Part shown: piece by piece, positions 8,694 to 18,904 of the stretch | Position numbering within the stretch: position 1 is the stretch's first letter | Layout of the letters: each line of letters opens with the position of its first letter | Assembly (NCBI GenBank): GCA_013141115.1 | Contig: JABFRP010000002.1 | Location: 2,468,647-2,532,646 of the forward strand | Origin: Ferruginibacter sp. | Lineage (GTDB): Bacteria > Bacteroidota > Bacteroidia > Chitinophagales > Chitinophagaceae | Direction of reading: 5' to 3' | Length of the DNA stretch: 64,000 bases | The notes under the pieces: generated by a model | Databases searched by the model: none | What the model was told of the DNA's origin: nothing | Seen by the model: only the letters and a program-made list of their open reading frames with translations | Program-made: the position numbers and the translations under genes

Positions 8694-10640
8694 TTATTCG
8701 CCTTTAGGTTCTTCTTTAGTTTCAGATGCTGCGTTTTCTGCTGCATCGTTTTCCATCTTAGCTTTTAAACCAGCTAAAACACCTAAATCACCTAAGGTTG
8801 ATTTTTCTACTTTGCTTTGAAGATTCTTAACTGCTTTTTTAGTTACTTCAGCCTCAGCTTTTTTCTCTTTATGCACAGCTTGTTTTTCTTCTTCAATCAC
8901 TTGCTCCCAAATACGGGTATGGCTTAAAACTATACGCTTATCGTTACGGTCAAATTCTATAACAACAAACTGTGCTGTTTCATCAGCACCAACAGTTTTA
9001 CCATCTTCTTTTGCAAGGTGACGGGTTGGAGCAAATCCTTCTAATCCATATGGTAATTGTACTACAGCACCTTTGTCATCTTTTTTAACAACTGTACCTT
9101 CGTGTGTACTACCAACCGGGAAGGTTGTTTCCAAAGTATTCCATGGATCTTCTTCAATTTGTTTATGACCCAATTGTAATTTGCGGCCTTCTTTATCAAT
9201 GTTCATAATAATAACATCGATAGTTTCTCCAACCTTGGTGTATTCATTAGGGTTGTTGAAACGCTTCAACCAGCTTAAATCGCTGATGTGAATCATACCA
9301 CCAATACCAGTTGATAATTCAACAAAAACACCATAAGGAGTAATGTTTTTTACAACACCTTGATGTTTGCTGTTTTCAGGGAAAACAGTTTCAATAGTGC
9401 TCCATGGATCTTCTGTCATTTGTTTGATAGAAAGACTCATTTTGCGGGTGTCTTTATCCAGTGTTACCACCTTAGCTTCGTATTCGTCATTTAATTTGAA
9501 GAATTCTTTAGCATTGATAGGAGTATTAGCCCATGTAATTTCACTTACGTGTACCAAACCTTCCACACCTGGCATAATTTCTAAGAAAGCACCGTAGTCT
9601 TCAATATTAACTACTTTACCTTTTACAATTTCACCTTCTTTCAATCCTTCAGATAAAGTATCCCAAGGATGAGGAGTTAATTGTTTTAAACCAAGGCTGA
9701 TACGTTTTTTATCATCATCAAAATCTAATACCACCACGTTCAATTTCTGATCCATCTTTAATACTTCAGTTGGATGGTTGATACGTCCCCATGAAATATC
9801 AGTGATGTATAGTAAACCGTCTAAGCCACCCAAATCAAGGAATGCACCAAAATCAGTAATGTTTTTGATAGTACCTTCCAATACCTGGCCTTTTTCCAGT
9901 TTACCCATAATTTCGGCACGTTGTGCTTCAATATCACTTTCAATAAGTGCTTTATGAGAAACAACAGCATTTTTAATGGCTTCATTAATTTTAACCACTT
10001 TAAATTCCATTGTTTTGTTTACAAACTGATCATAATCTGTAACTGGTTTCACATCAATTTGAGATCCTGGTAAGAAAGTTTCCATACCAAAAACATCAAC
10101 GATTAAACCACCTTTAGTTTTGCTGGTAACCAAACCGGTAACAATTTCACCAGTTCTGTGTACTTCCATAATTCTTTCCCATGCTCTTGTAGTACGGGCA
10201 CTTTTACGGCTTAAATGTAAGTTGCCTTCCCTGTCTTCTTTTTCCACTACCATTACTTCAATAATGTCGCCTACTTTTACACCACCAGGAATATCTCTGA
10301 ATTCATTCAAAGAAATAAGGCCATCACTTTTAAAACCAATATTTACAACGGCATCGGTTTTGGTTAATGATTCTACAGTTGCCTGTATCATTTCACCATC
10401 ATTAATTTGTTTAAACGTATTGTCGTAAACAGTATCATACTTTGCTTTTTCATCAGCAGTATAACTTGTTACGTTACGTTTGTCAACACTCCAGTCAAAA
10501 TCGTCATGCGGAGTGGCAATTACTTCTGCAACCGGAGTTGCTACAGGCACGTTTGTTATCGCAGCAGTTTCGGCTACTTCTTCTGAAGCCGCACCTTCCT
10601 GTGCATCTGCGTTTAATTGTTTAATAATATTGAAAGACAT
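8694..10640 (-). CDS. rpsA: 30S ribosomal protein S1
   Basis: A 648-residue protein with six S1/OB-fold RNA-binding repeats. The clearest are repeats 3-5 (KNITDFGAFLDLGGLDGLL, NIEDYGAFLEIMPGVEGLV and NITPYGVFVELSTGIGGMI). It binds mRNA and docks it on the small ribosomal subunit. An acidic N-terminal extension of about 80 residues with a DDFDW motif and a Lys/Glu-rich C-terminal tail are typical of Bacteroidota S1. In a phylum with few Shine-Dalgarno sites, S1 is likely important for start selection, which is general knowledge and not shown here. A CAAAGTTA box (TAACTTTG on this strand) lies just upstream. Confidence 0.96.
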   Translation of the reverse strand: MSFNIIKQLNADAQEGAASEEVAETAAITNVPVATPVAEVIATPHDDFDWSVDKRNVTSYTADEKAKYDTVYDNTFKQINDGEMIQATVESLTKTDAVVNIGFKSDGLISLNEFRDIPGGVKVGDIIEVMVVEKEDREGNLHLSRKSARTTRAWERIMEVHRTGEIVTGLVTSKTKGGLIVDVFGMETFLPGSQIDVKPVTDYDQFVNKTMEFKVVKINEAIKNAVVSHKALIESDIEAQRAEIMGKLEKGQVLEGTIKNITDFGAFLDLGGLDGLLYITDISWGRINHPTEVLKMDQKLNVVVLDFDDDKKRISLGLKQLTPHPWDTLSEGLKEGEIVKGKVVNIEDYGAFLEIMPGVEGLVHVSEITWANTPINAKEFFKLNDEYEAKVVTLDKDTRKMSLSIKQMTEDPWSTIETVFPENSKHQGVVKNITPYGVFVELSTGIGGMIHISDLSWLKRFNNPNEYTKVGETIDVIIMNIDKEGRKLQLGHKQIEEDPWNTLETTFPVGSTHEGTVVKKDDKGAVVQLPYGLEGFAPTRHLAKEDGKTVGADETAQFVVIEFDRNDKRIVLSHTRIWEQVIEEEKQAVHKEKKAEAEVTKKAVKNLQSKVEKSTLGDLGVLAGLKAKMENDAAENAASETKEEPKGE

Positions 10641-10672
10641 AATAAAACCCCGTGGTTTTTTAAACGGGACGG

Positions 10673-10680
10673 CAAAGTTA
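10673..10680 (-). promoter_or_regulatory. Likely -7 box of rpsA
   Basis: On the minus strand this reads TAACTTTG, a match to TAnnTTTG, about 33 bases before the rpsA start. The implied leader contains a short CCCGT/ACGGG hairpin. Confidence 0.45.
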
Positions 10681-10783
10681 ATAAAATATAGCTGATTTAG
10701 GTACTTAATGTTACTGTTTTTTGTAATAATTCAGGTTTCAAATATCCTTTATATATAAGCAGATTAGTTGCAGGTAGCAATAA

Positions 10784-10811
10784 AAAAGTCCCCCAAATTT
10801 GGGGGACTTTT
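10784..10811 (-). terminator. Terminator of the 1725-residue protein gene
   Basis: AAAAGTCCCCC (10784-10794) and GGGGGACTTTT (10801-10811) form a perfect 11-bp stem around AAATTT. It lies just past the stop codon at 10835 and has a T tract on the minus strand. Confidence 0.88.
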
Positions 10812-10834
10812 CTTATAAAATTGATATGAAGTAA

Positions 10835-13800
10835 TTATCTCAGTACTTCCGCTCTGCCCATGGCCAAACGGTTTCCATTTACATCTACTACTTCAACCCA
10901 ATAAACTCCGGTACCCTGATTACTTAAATCAATATCCATTCTTGCATAAGGTGCATTAATAGAATAGGTCTGAGTTAATATCCTCTTACCTCTGGCATCA
11001 TAAATATTAACGCCACGTGGTAAGCTTGAGTTATTAATTACACTGTGGTATCTAACCTGGAATCTGCCATCGTTTGGATTAGGATAGACAAACACTTTTC
11101 CACTGATTGAATCAGTAATAGATACCGTCATGCTGGAAGTATTAACACAGCCGTTGGTATCGGTAACTGTTAATCTGTAATCGCCTAACTGGTCAACTCT
11201 TACAAGCAATGAACTGCTGTTGGCACCAGCAACTGCCGATCCATTTCTTAACCATGTATATCCTCCAACTCTGGCCATAGGGCTTACTGTTGAGAAAAGT
11301 GTAGTGGTTAAACCTGGGAACAGTTTCTGATAAGGAGAAGCAGATATTGTTATAGTTGGCAATGGATTAACTATCAGTTTCGCAATTCTTGAAGAAGAGT
11401 CACGACATGCGATAGTATGAACAGAATCCTTGTACAGATATGTAGTCATCGATACAGGAGGAGCAGTGATGGTTAATGTTGCAGTTTTTGCACCACTATA
11501 AACACCACCATTTGCTACGTCTGACCAATTATTTCCATTATCAGTACTTACTCTCCAGTTGTGGTTAATAACTGAACCTCCCACTGAAGAAGTAAAGCTG
11601 GTTACTTTATCAGTACATACAACCGCATCTGCAGGCAGATTAGGATTGAATGTAAGTGGTAAGTTAACCGTTACTGGTACTTGTGTAGCACCAGATGTAC
11701 AACCTTTGGTAGGATAAGTAAACGTGATGCTGTATCCACCAGTAATATTACCTTGGTCTCCAAACGTATCATCTACAACAAACAACTTCCATGTACCATT
11801 TGCATTGCCAGTAAAGCTGGCTAAAGCAGGTGTTGGGTCGTTTACTGCGCCTGGGCCTGCACCTGGGTAGGTATCAGCAGCTCCGTTATTGGTAGGTTTG
11901 TAAGTACCAGAAGGGTTGCCTGCAGTAGCACTCATTGCACCAGCTGCATCACTAAATGTATAGGTTACATTAGAGATAGAAGCAGTTCCTCCAATATCCG
12001 ACATTAAAGTAACATTAGTACCTGTTGGAGATTGTAATAATACATCCACATCATCAGACCATGTATGGCTTAAACCAGTTATGGTTACTGATTGAACCTT
12101 AGCACCTGCAGTAGGTAATCCACTTACATTTATAGCCGCAGGATAAGGAGATGCTGTTGATCCATCGTTGATTGTGATAGCAGCAGGATTTGAGAATACT
12201 TTGGTAGAATCTGGTCCTACACTTTCAACTGTAACCGAGTAAGTAGTACTTGAAGCTGGTTTAGTATAAACTGTGTTAACAGAAGTACCTGCTACATAGT
12301 TTTGTGATGCTAATGCATCAAGATATAATCCTGTTACAGGGCTCCAAACGCCTGAAGCAGGTGGGCCGTATAAATAATCAAAAGAAATTGACCAAGATGT
12401 AAGACTTCCAAGATCAGGAGCGCCAACATCATGCATAGCCAATGTCCAGTTACCAGCCGGTGTAGAAGCTAATACAGGAGCCCATGTAGTTTGAGTTGGT
12501 GTATAACCAACCGGGCCACCAGCTAGCGTAGCACCAAATGCTACATAAGTAGCACCAACCAAATCCGCTTTAAATGTATTGGTAAATGGTGCTGTACCTG
12601 CACTAAGCAATGTAGTACCAGTTGAACTAATTACGGTATTAACAAAGTTAGCACCAGGGTTATTGGTTTTATTCAACATGGCGTCTAAATTTATTATTTC
12701 GCCATTAGGTGCTTTTAAAACAGCTACCACATCTCCAACATAAGCATGTGAAATATTCATTGTCACTCTTATGTTAGTAATTGCAGCAGTAGAAGGTAAT
12801 GTAACAGGTATGGTAGAAACACCCGCAGTAGCTGGAAGGCTAGGGAAAGCCCCTTCAGGTATTGCAACGCTAATTGGACCAGAACTGTAAGTAGCACTAA
12901 ATGGTGATGGAGCCAATGCAGAAGTAACACTAATTGGAACTGCAGGACTTCCTAAACACATAGTAACAGAAGAAGGACTTACTGTTGGAGCTTTAGGAGT
13001 ATAAGTAACTCCCACAGTTGTTGTACCAATACATCCGGTTGTACCGTTAGTACCGGTTACTGTGTATACTGTATTTACAGCAGGAGCAGCATAAACTGTT
13101 GGGGTTAATGTACCAGCTACATAAGGAACAGTAGCGGCAGCATTAGAATATAAGCCTGTAGCCGGAGACCATGAGAAAGTAGAAGCTCCGGTTGCTGTTA
13201 ACAATGTACCGTTAGTACCTGCAATACCGCCACAAACAGGAGTACCTGGCGTAACAACTACAGCTGGTAAAGGATTAACTGTTAATATAGCGCCAGCAGA
13301 GTTAGCAGATGGAGGACAAGTACCACTAACTACACAACGGAAACGATACGTGTTAAACGTAGCAGGAACACCTGTAATAGTTAAAGTATTGCTTGTTGCA
13401 CCTGAATAAACACCACCATTGGTAACGTTACTGTAAGAAACACCAGCGTTAGTACTTACCTGCCATTGGTAGGTAATACCAGCGCCAGAACCTGTAATAC
13501 TGAAAGTGGCATTGTTTAAAGCACAAACAGTAAGATTGCTTGGTTGTGATACCACAGCTGGTAACTGGTTAATGTTTATTGTAACTGCTGCTGTTGTTTG
13601 ACAACCATTTGGCGCAGTGCCCATAACTGTGTATGTGGTGGTTGTCATTGGCGAAGCTGCAGTAGGATTACTGGTGGTACTGCTAATGCCCGCAGCTGGA
13701 GACCATAAGAAAGTGTATCCAACCGGAGGACCTGCTGGTACTGAATAATTAATAGTCAGTCCCCAACTGGTAATGGTTCCTGCATCAAATGAGAATAAAT

Positions 13801-16012
13801 CCCTTGCAAGTAATGACCATGTACCGTTAAGTGTACCAGCAGTGTTAATTAATGGAGTAAAACTGGCCGCATTTACCGTAGTACCGGTTGGTGCAGGAGC
13901 TGCAAGATTAGCATCTGGCAAGAAGGTTCCTGTAAAAGGAGGTAAACCTGCAGATATAGGTGTAACAGCAGTAGAGCTGATAACGGTGTTAGTAAAGTTA
14001 TCACCGGTACCACCTCTTTGGTTTACCAGGTTAAGTACCTGGTTATTGGTACCATTTTTTAAGAACAATGTTAAATCGCTATCCCATGTGTGAGAAATAT
14101 TAAAAGTAACACTTGCACTTGTACCCACTGCAGTTGCAGGAATACCTGCTACTACAAGATTGGTAGCAACACCTGTTGCATTACCATCAGGAATGGCAAC
14201 AGCTATCGGACCTGAACTAACAGTTGCAGTGCCAACAGAAGGTGCTCCAATAATGGTTAATAAAGTTGGATCGCCTGCACAAAGTGTACCTGCAGGGTTT
14301 GCAATAACTGTTATTCCGGCAACTGTAGTTGGAGAAACTGTTACTGTTGGTGTACCGGTGTTACCAGTACCAATACAAGTACAATTATCTTCTGCAACAA
14401 CAGAAACTAAATTATAAGTAGTTGTTACAGATGGAGTAACTGGTATATTAGCACCACTTACATAGCCTGTAACAGTCATTGGGAAACCAGGGGTAGCCGG
14501 AGTTGCACCTATAACTACTTTATAAGTTGGGGAAGTACCACCTGTAATATCAACTTTTAAGTTAGCGGTAGAACCGGTACAAGTATTAGGATTAACCTGC
14601 GTAAAGCTGGTGTAAACTGCATTATCAATACCGATAAAATCAGAATTATTACCAGCAGGGCCGCCACCAGTTACAAAATACCTGAAAGCCAAACGGCCGG
14701 AAACACCAGCAGCCGGTAAACCAGACATTGTAACAGTAAATTGTGTCCATGCAGTAGGATATCCGGTACCTGTTAAAGTTGGGTTGATGTCTAACAATAA
14801 AGTAGTGAAATCACCCACACTGTTTGCATCTGCACCAGCATTAACGCTGGCACCATTGGTACTTTGTCTTAACTGCAATCTATCCGGGAAGGTACCTGTT
14901 GTTGTACGTGTATAGAAGGAGAATTTATCACCATTTTTTAAAGTAATATTTGGTGTAAACATCCAGTTGCTGATAGTACCTGTACCAGCAGTGTTATTGA
15001 AGTTTGCAGAAGCAAAACCAACACCACTTTGAGGGGCAAATACTGCAGAGTTAGTTTGCGACCAACCTGTAACACCTACAGGGCTACTTAAATTTTGCAC
15101 GGGCCATCCTGCTGGAGGAATAGTACCATCAAATTGTTCGTTGAAAAGATTTACCGTTGGACCAGGTATTGTAGCCTGGCCTAAAATTGATGATGTTGGA
15201 GGAGTACATGTTGGAGGGGGTGCACAATTAATTCCAGTAACTGTCATTGTGTAAGAAGGACAAGCAGTAGAAATTTGTGCAGCCATAGCTACAAATACTA
15301 CAGTTGCATTAGCAGGGATATTAAAAGTAAATGTTACTGCAGCACCACCTGAAAGTGAGCTTGAACCACCATCTGCCATGTAGTTAGTACACAAATTGGC
15401 AGGACTGAAGCTTCCATTATAGGCTGCAACAAAAACATCACCACCACCTACATTAGCTATATAATTTACTGTTACACACTGGCTGGCGCAGGTATTATTC
15501 TGCATAGTGTAAGTATCATAAAAATACGGGCCAGTTCCAAAAGCACCAGGGCAAACTTTTGCGCCTGCACAAGTAGAACCTACACCATCACGGAAAAAAC
15601 GTCCATTAGTTAGTGTAAGATCACCTGTAACTAAAGAACCATTAAAAGTACAAACATCATTAACAATGTTTCCTGTTGGGTTAGTTGTTGGCGCAATTGA
15701 AGCAGTAGCTTCTTTTAAACCTGGGTTTTTAAGCAACTTTTCAGCAGCTTGTTTGTTAATTGCCGGTACATCAGTTGCCTCAGTAGTGGCAAAAGATGCT
15801 GCACCGAATTTTTTTGAACCAACAGATTGCTGAACCGCAGTAGCAGCACTAGTTGGTTTTGCCGTCGGCAGCCCCTTTCTGGCACTCGAAGGCTTTGACA
15901 AAGCCTTTTCCTGCGCAAAAGAGACCTGAAAAGAAATGCTCAAAATCAGAATCGGGAGAAACGTTTTGAGCAAAAACACCTTGAAGTCTTTTTGTGTAAT
16001 TGTTTTTTGCAT
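10835..16012 (-). CDS. Giant secreted protein with three P-domains and a T9SS sorting domain
   Basis: A 1725-residue exported protein. Signal peptide about 1-33 (ISFQVSFAQ). A choice-of-anchor-J-type lectin-like domain follows near residues 285-470 (FNEQFDGTIPPAGWP ... NNSDFIGIDNA). Three proprotein-convertase P-domain-like modules carry the repeated pattern NISHTWDSDLTLFLKNG, MNISHAYVGDVVAVLKAPNG and GLSHTWSDDVDVLLQSP. Ig/PKD-like segments lie between them. The end (VFVYPNPNDGRF ... GVYWVEVVDVNGN) is a type A type IX secretion sorting domain, so it should be exported and attached at the surface. No protease domain is seen, so it is more likely an adhesin or matrix protein. It is a single gene with its own terminator. 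Confidence 0.85.
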   Translation of the reverse strand: MQKTITQKDFKVFLLKTFLPILILSISFQVSFAQEKALSKPSSARKGLPTAKPTSAATAVQQSVGSKKFGAASFATTEATDVPAINKQAAEKLLKNPGLKEATASIAPTTNPTGNIVNDVCTFNGSLVTGDLTLTNGRFFRDGVGSTCAGAKVCPGAFGTGPYFYDTYTMQNNTCASQCVTVNYIANVGGGDVFVAAYNGSFSPANLCTNYMADGGSSSLSGGAAVTFTFNIPANATVVFVAMAAQISTACPSYTMTVTGINCAPPPTCTPPTSSILGQATIPGPTVNLFNEQFDGTIPPAGWPVQNLSSPVGVTGWSQTNSAVFAPQSGVGFASANFNNTAGTGTISNWMFTPNITLKNGDKFSFYTRTTTGTFPDRLQLRQSTNGASVNAGADANSVGDFTTLLLDINPTLTGTGYPTAWTQFTVTMSGLPAAGVSGRLAFRYFVTGGGPAGNNSDFIGIDNAVYTSFTQVNPNTCTGSTANLKVDITGGTSPTYKVVIGATPATPGFPMTVTGYVSGANIPVTPSVTTTYNLVSVVAEDNCTCIGTGNTGTPTVTVSPTTVAGITVIANPAGTLCAGDPTLLTIIGAPSVGTATVSSGPIAVAIPDGNATGVATNLVVAGIPATAVGTSASVTFNISHTWDSDLTLFLKNGTNNQVLNLVNQRGGTGDNFTNTVISSTAVTPISAGLPPFTGTFLPDANLAAPAPTGTTVNAASFTPLINTAGTLNGTWSLLARDLFSFDAGTITSWGLTINYSVPAGPPVGYTFLWSPAAGISSTTSNPTAASPMTTTTYTVMGTAPNGCQTTAAVTININQLPAVVSQPSNLTVCALNNATFSITGSGAGITYQWQVSTNAGVSYSNVTNGGVYSGATSNTLTITGVPATFNTYRFRCVVSGTCPPSANSAGAILTVNPLPAVVVTPGTPVCGGIAGTNGTLLTATGASTFSWSPATGLYSNAAATVPYVAGTLTPTVYAAPAVNTVYTVTGTNGTTGCIGTTTVGVTYTPKAPTVSPSSVTMCLGSPAVPISVTSALAPSPFSATYSSGPISVAIPEGAFPSLPATAGVSTIPVTLPSTAAITNIRVTMNISHAYVGDVVAVLKAPNGEIINLDAMLNKTNNPGANFVNTVISSTGTTLLSAGTAPFTNTFKADLVGATYVAFGATLAGGPVGYTPTQTTWAPVLASTPAGNWTLAMHDVGAPDLGSLTSWSISFDYLYGPPASGVWSPVTGLYLDALASQNYVAGTSVNTVYTKPASSTTYSVTVESVGPDSTKVFSNPAAITINDGSTASPYPAAINVSGLPTAGAKVQSVTITGLSHTWSDDVDVLLQSPTGTNVTLMSDIGGTASISNVTYTFSDAAGAMSATAGNPSGTYKPTNNGAADTYPGAGPGAVNDPTPALASFTGNANGTWKLFVVDDTFGDQGNITGGYSITFTYPTKGCTSGATQVPVTVNLPLTFNPNLPADAVVCTDKVTSFTSSVGGSVINHNWRVSTDNGNNWSDVANGGVYSGAKTATLTITAPPVSMTTYLYKDSVHTIACRDSSSRIAKLIVNPLPTITISASPYQKLFPGLTTTLFSTVSPMARVGGYTWLRNGSAVAGANSSSLLVRVDQLGDYRLTVTDTNGCVNTSSMTVSITDSISGKVFVYPNPNDGRFQVRYHSVINNSSLPRGVNIYDARGKRILTQTYSINAPYARMDIDLSNQGTGVYWVEVVDVNGNRLAMGRAEVLR

Positions 16013-16251
16013 AAAAAATGTTTTAGTTTGTTTGCGTACTTCAGATAGACCTGGATAGAACAGTTTTGGTAAAAAGCAGTGCAGTTCAGGTAGTACAGTG
16101 CTAAAGGTAATAACTTTAACTTTAAATTATATAATTTCTCCCTTGTTTTTTCGAAAAAGCCTTACTTGTAAAAAGTTTGTTATAAGACAATAATAAGGCA
16201 CTATTGTTTATACAATAAAATGCGTATTACTTTATAACGAAAGCCTTTCTG

Positions 16252-16908
16252 TTAAAGGGTTTGAAGCAATAATTCATTAAAATTTTGAAGGGAAGAAATT
16301 TTTAAATCAGCAGCATTCCATTTTAACTCTTTGCTGCTTTTATGATCGGGCACCACAACACATTTCATTCTGGCGGCTTTAACAGCTATCATTCCCGGAA
16401 AAGAATCTTCAAAACAAATACATTCCGTTGGAAGGGAGTTTAAGGTACCTGCACAATTTAAATACACTTCGGGGTGGGGCTTACCATATTGAAGATTTGC
16501 GGCAGAGGTTATTGCATGTATATGATCCCTGATCTGTAGCAGATCTACTACCACATCAATTAAATTGGATGGGGACGATGAAGCAAGTCCAATTTTAAAA
16601 TTTCTGTCTGTAAAAAAATTAAAAATATGTGATAAACCCGGCAAAGGCTTTCCTTTTTGAACAACAAGTTCAATAACTCTGTTTATAATATCTTTTTCAA
16701 CTGTGTTAGCATCTTTTAGTGGTATCTTAAAAAAGGAGAACCACCATTCCACAAATTCTTTAGTACGCAAGCCAGTGGTGCTGTTGTATTGCTCATGAGA
16801 TAATTTTATACCGTAGCTATTAAATATTTCAGTAGCTGCTTCATTCCACAGGGGTTCAGAATCAATAAGCAGTCCATCCATGTCAAAAATTACAGTATTA
16901 AGGCGCAT
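16252..16908 (-). CDS. HAD-superfamily sugar phosphatase (HxpB/beta-PGM-like)
   Basis: A 218-residue cytoplasmic phosphatase of the haloacid dehalogenase class. Motif I is FDMDGLLIDSEP, with Asp9 the expected nucleophile and Asp11 the acid/base. Motif II is the Ser of LASSSP, motif III a Lys in QYGKPHPEVY, and motif IV CFEDSFPG. The helical cap between motifs I and II and the overall length fit hexitol or 2-deoxyglucose 6-phosphatases and beta-phosphoglucomutase. The preference cannot be read from the sequence. A CAAATATA sequence (TATATTTG on this strand) at 16914-16921 resembles a -7 box but would make the transcript almost leaderless. Confidence 0.85.
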   Translation of the reverse strand: MRLNTVIFDMDGLLIDSEPLWNEAATEIFNSYGIKLSHEQYNSTTGLRTKEFVEWWFSFFKIPLKDANTVEKDIINRVIELVVQKGKPLPGLSHIFNFFTDRNFKIGLASSSPSNLIDVVVDLLQIRDHIHAITSAANLQYGKPHPEVYLNCAGTLNSLPTECICFEDSFPGMIAVKAARMKCVVVPDHKSSKELKWNAADLKISSLQNFNELLLQTL

Positions 16909-17020
16909 AGCTGCAAATATATTAACTTCAACAGCAGGTTTAGTTTTGTAGTCAAAATTTTATCATTTACCCGGAGATATATAAATTGCACTCTTGCTTG
17001 CGTAAAATAATTTACCTAAA

Positions 17021-17791
17021 ATGAAACAATGGCTTGCCAATTTTAAAGAATCGAAATTTATTAAAGGTGCTGTTTATGCTATTGTGGGCATGTTTTCCTA
17101 TCCGGGCCTTAACCTCATCAATAAGTTGGAGATTAAAGGGATGGAAAACCTGCAAAAACTTCCCAAACAAAATGTATTGTTTGTAAGCAATCATCAAACT
17201 TATTTTGCCGACGTAATTACTTTTTTGCACATTTTTTGCGCCGTAAGCTGGCGAAAAAAAAATAAACTGGGTGTGCCTTATTATTTGCTTTGGCCATTTA
17301 CAAGAGTAAAATATGTAGCTGCGGAAGAAACTATGAAAAGCAACTGGATAAGTAAACTTTTTAGTTTAGCCGGCGCTATAACGGTTAAACGTACATGGCG
17401 TGCGGAGGGTAAAGAAGTCAGGCGTGGCTTAGATGCCTCCGATACAAGAAAGATTGAGGAAGCATTACAAAAAAACTGGGTAATTACATTTCCACAGGGT
17501 ACTACAAAACCATTTGCGCCGGGAAGAAAGGGAACGGCATTTATTATTAAACAACACCAGCCAATTGTAATACCTGTAGTTATAAACGGTTACTGGCGTG
17601 CTTTTAATAAAAAGGGGTTAAAGTTTAAAAAGAAAGGTACTTTGTTAACCGTAACTTTTAAAGCGCCTTTACAAATTGATTACAATGATACTACAGAAAA
17701 TATTCTGGCTGTAGTGATGGATGCTATTGAGCAGAGCAAAAAATTTATGTTAAAAGGGAAACATCACTTAATGAGTGTGATTGATAAATAA
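17021..17791 (+). CDS. PlsC-like lysophospholipid acyltransferase
   Basis: A 256-residue membrane-associated acyltransferase of the 1-acylglycerol-3-phosphate type, which would add a second acyl chain in phospholipid synthesis. The catalytic block reads SNHQTYFADV. The spacing is HX5D rather than the usual HX4D. The substrate-binding block reads FPQGTTKPF in place of FPEGTR. Other family features, including VIPVVINGYW, are kept, so I read it as a divergent subgroup. A hydrophobic N-terminal helix (about residues 15-27) anchors it. The next gene begins 7 bases downstream and is probably cotranscribed. Confidence 0.8.
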   Translation: MKQWLANFKESKFIKGAVYAIVGMFSYPGLNLINKLEIKGMENLQKLPKQNVLFVSNHQTYFADVITFLHIFCAVSWRKKNKLGVPYYLLWPFTRVKYVAAEETMKSNWISKLFSLAGAITVKRTWRAEGKEVRRGLDASDTRKIEEALQKNWVITFPQGTTKPFAPGRKGTAFIIKQHQPIVIPVVINGYWRAFNKKGLKFKKKGTLLTVTFKAPLQIDYNDTTENILAVVMDAIEQSKKFMLKGKHHLMSVIDK

Positions 17792-17798
17792 ATAATTA

Positions 17799-18902
17799 AT
17801 GCATAAGCTTCTTTTTGTATTTGGATTTATATGGATAATGTTTACAGGAAATGCTCAAATTATAATTCAGGGCAAGGTGCTGGATAATAATTCTGGCTTG
17901 CCTGTTGCCAACGCAAGAGTTTATTTAAATAATACCTCTCATGGAACGGTTACAAATAGCGAGGGTAGATTTACCTTAAACATTAGTAGTGTTTTTTCTG
18001 GGGAATTAATAGTGTCTTCCGTTGGCTATCAGCAGGTTTTTTATAAGTTGAATATTAATGATGCCGACAAAAAATTGTATGTTTTTAAACTGGAAGTAAA
18101 AGAAAAAATACTAAACGGTGTTTTAATTATTAGTGATACTACCAGGCAATTATGCCTTAAGGTTTTTAAGCAAAATTTTTTAGGTATAACTGAAGAAGCG
18201 GAGAAGTGCACAATAGAAAATTTGGGGGCAATATATTTTACTGCGGATAGCAATACTATCTACGCTTATGCTGATACGCCATTAATAATTACAAATAAAT
18301 TGCTCGGCTACAAAATAACCTTTGATTTAATTGAATTTTATTTTGATGTAAATAAAAAGAATACCAGTTTTTCAGGATTTACCCGGTACGAGGAAATGGG
18401 CGATAGCAAGAAATGGATAAAAAGAAGAAAGCAGAATTATTATGGGAGTACTATGCATTTTTACCGGTCTCTTATTAACAAAAACCTGGAAACCGAAGGG
18501 TTTTCAATATTTGAAATTAAAAAACCTGAAATTAAAAAGGATCCGGTAGACTATGCTGAAAATCTGTATATGGATGAGGATACTGTGCTTGCAATACCAA
18601 TAAGGTCTGCCAATATTTTATTTATAGACACTATTTCTAATGAATACTATTTGCAATTTACCAATAGAGTTATGGTGCAATTTTTTAAAAATACACGGTT
18701 GAAGCATTACTATACAATAGAAAGTGAAAGTAATCGCAGCTATAGTAATTTTGGTTTTACAGCTTTTATGGATATGCTTACAGATAAAGTTGAATTGGAT
18801 GCAAAAGGTATTATCCGAAACCCGATGGCGGTTGTGTACAATGGTTTTTGGTTGTACGAAAAAATAGCTAATCAACTGCCATCTAATTACCAGCCTGATT
18901 AG
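17799..18902 (+). CDS. Exported protein with carboxypeptidase-regulatory-like domain
   Basis: A 367-residue protein with a signal peptide (residues 1-19, ending TGNAQ). Residues about 22-105 are a CarboxypepD_reg-like beta sandwich: IIQGKVLDNNSGLPVANARVYL, here cut by the quoting limit at its core GKVLDNNSGLPVANARVY, then GTVTNSEGRFTLNI and VSSVGYQ. The remainder is beta-strand-rich with many aromatic residues and has no recognised family. In Bacteroidota such proteins commonly sit in the outer membrane or periplasm. It follows the acyltransferase gene by 7 bases and converges with the thioesterase gene two bases later. Confidence 0.7.
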   Translation: MHKLLFVFGFIWIMFTGNAQIIIQGKVLDNNSGLPVANARVYLNNTSHGTVTNSEGRFTLNISSVFSGELIVSSVGYQQVFYKLNINDADKKLYVFKLEVKEKILNGVLIISDTTRQLCLKVFKQNFLGITEEAEKCTIENLGAIYFTADSNTIYAYADTPLIITNKLLGYKITFDLIEFYFDVNKKNTSFSGFTRYEEMGDSKKWIKRRKQNYYGSTMHFYRSLINKNLETEGFSIFEIKKPEIKKDPVDYAENLYMDEDTVLAIPIRSANILFIDTISNEYYLQFTNRVMVQFFKNTRLKHYYTIESESNRSYSNFGFTAFMDMLTDKVELDAKGIIRNPMAVVYNGFWLYEKIANQLPSNYQPD

Positions 18903-18904
18903 TT

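Noticed and set aside
10120-10695. Plus-strand open frames opposite rpsA
   Set aside because: The minus strand encodes an unmistakable S1 protein; the overlaps are chance.
13773-14417. Plus-strand open frames inside the 1725-residue protein gene
   Set aside because: Composition is the mirror of the Thr/Val/Gly-rich coding strand, with no promoter or known domain.
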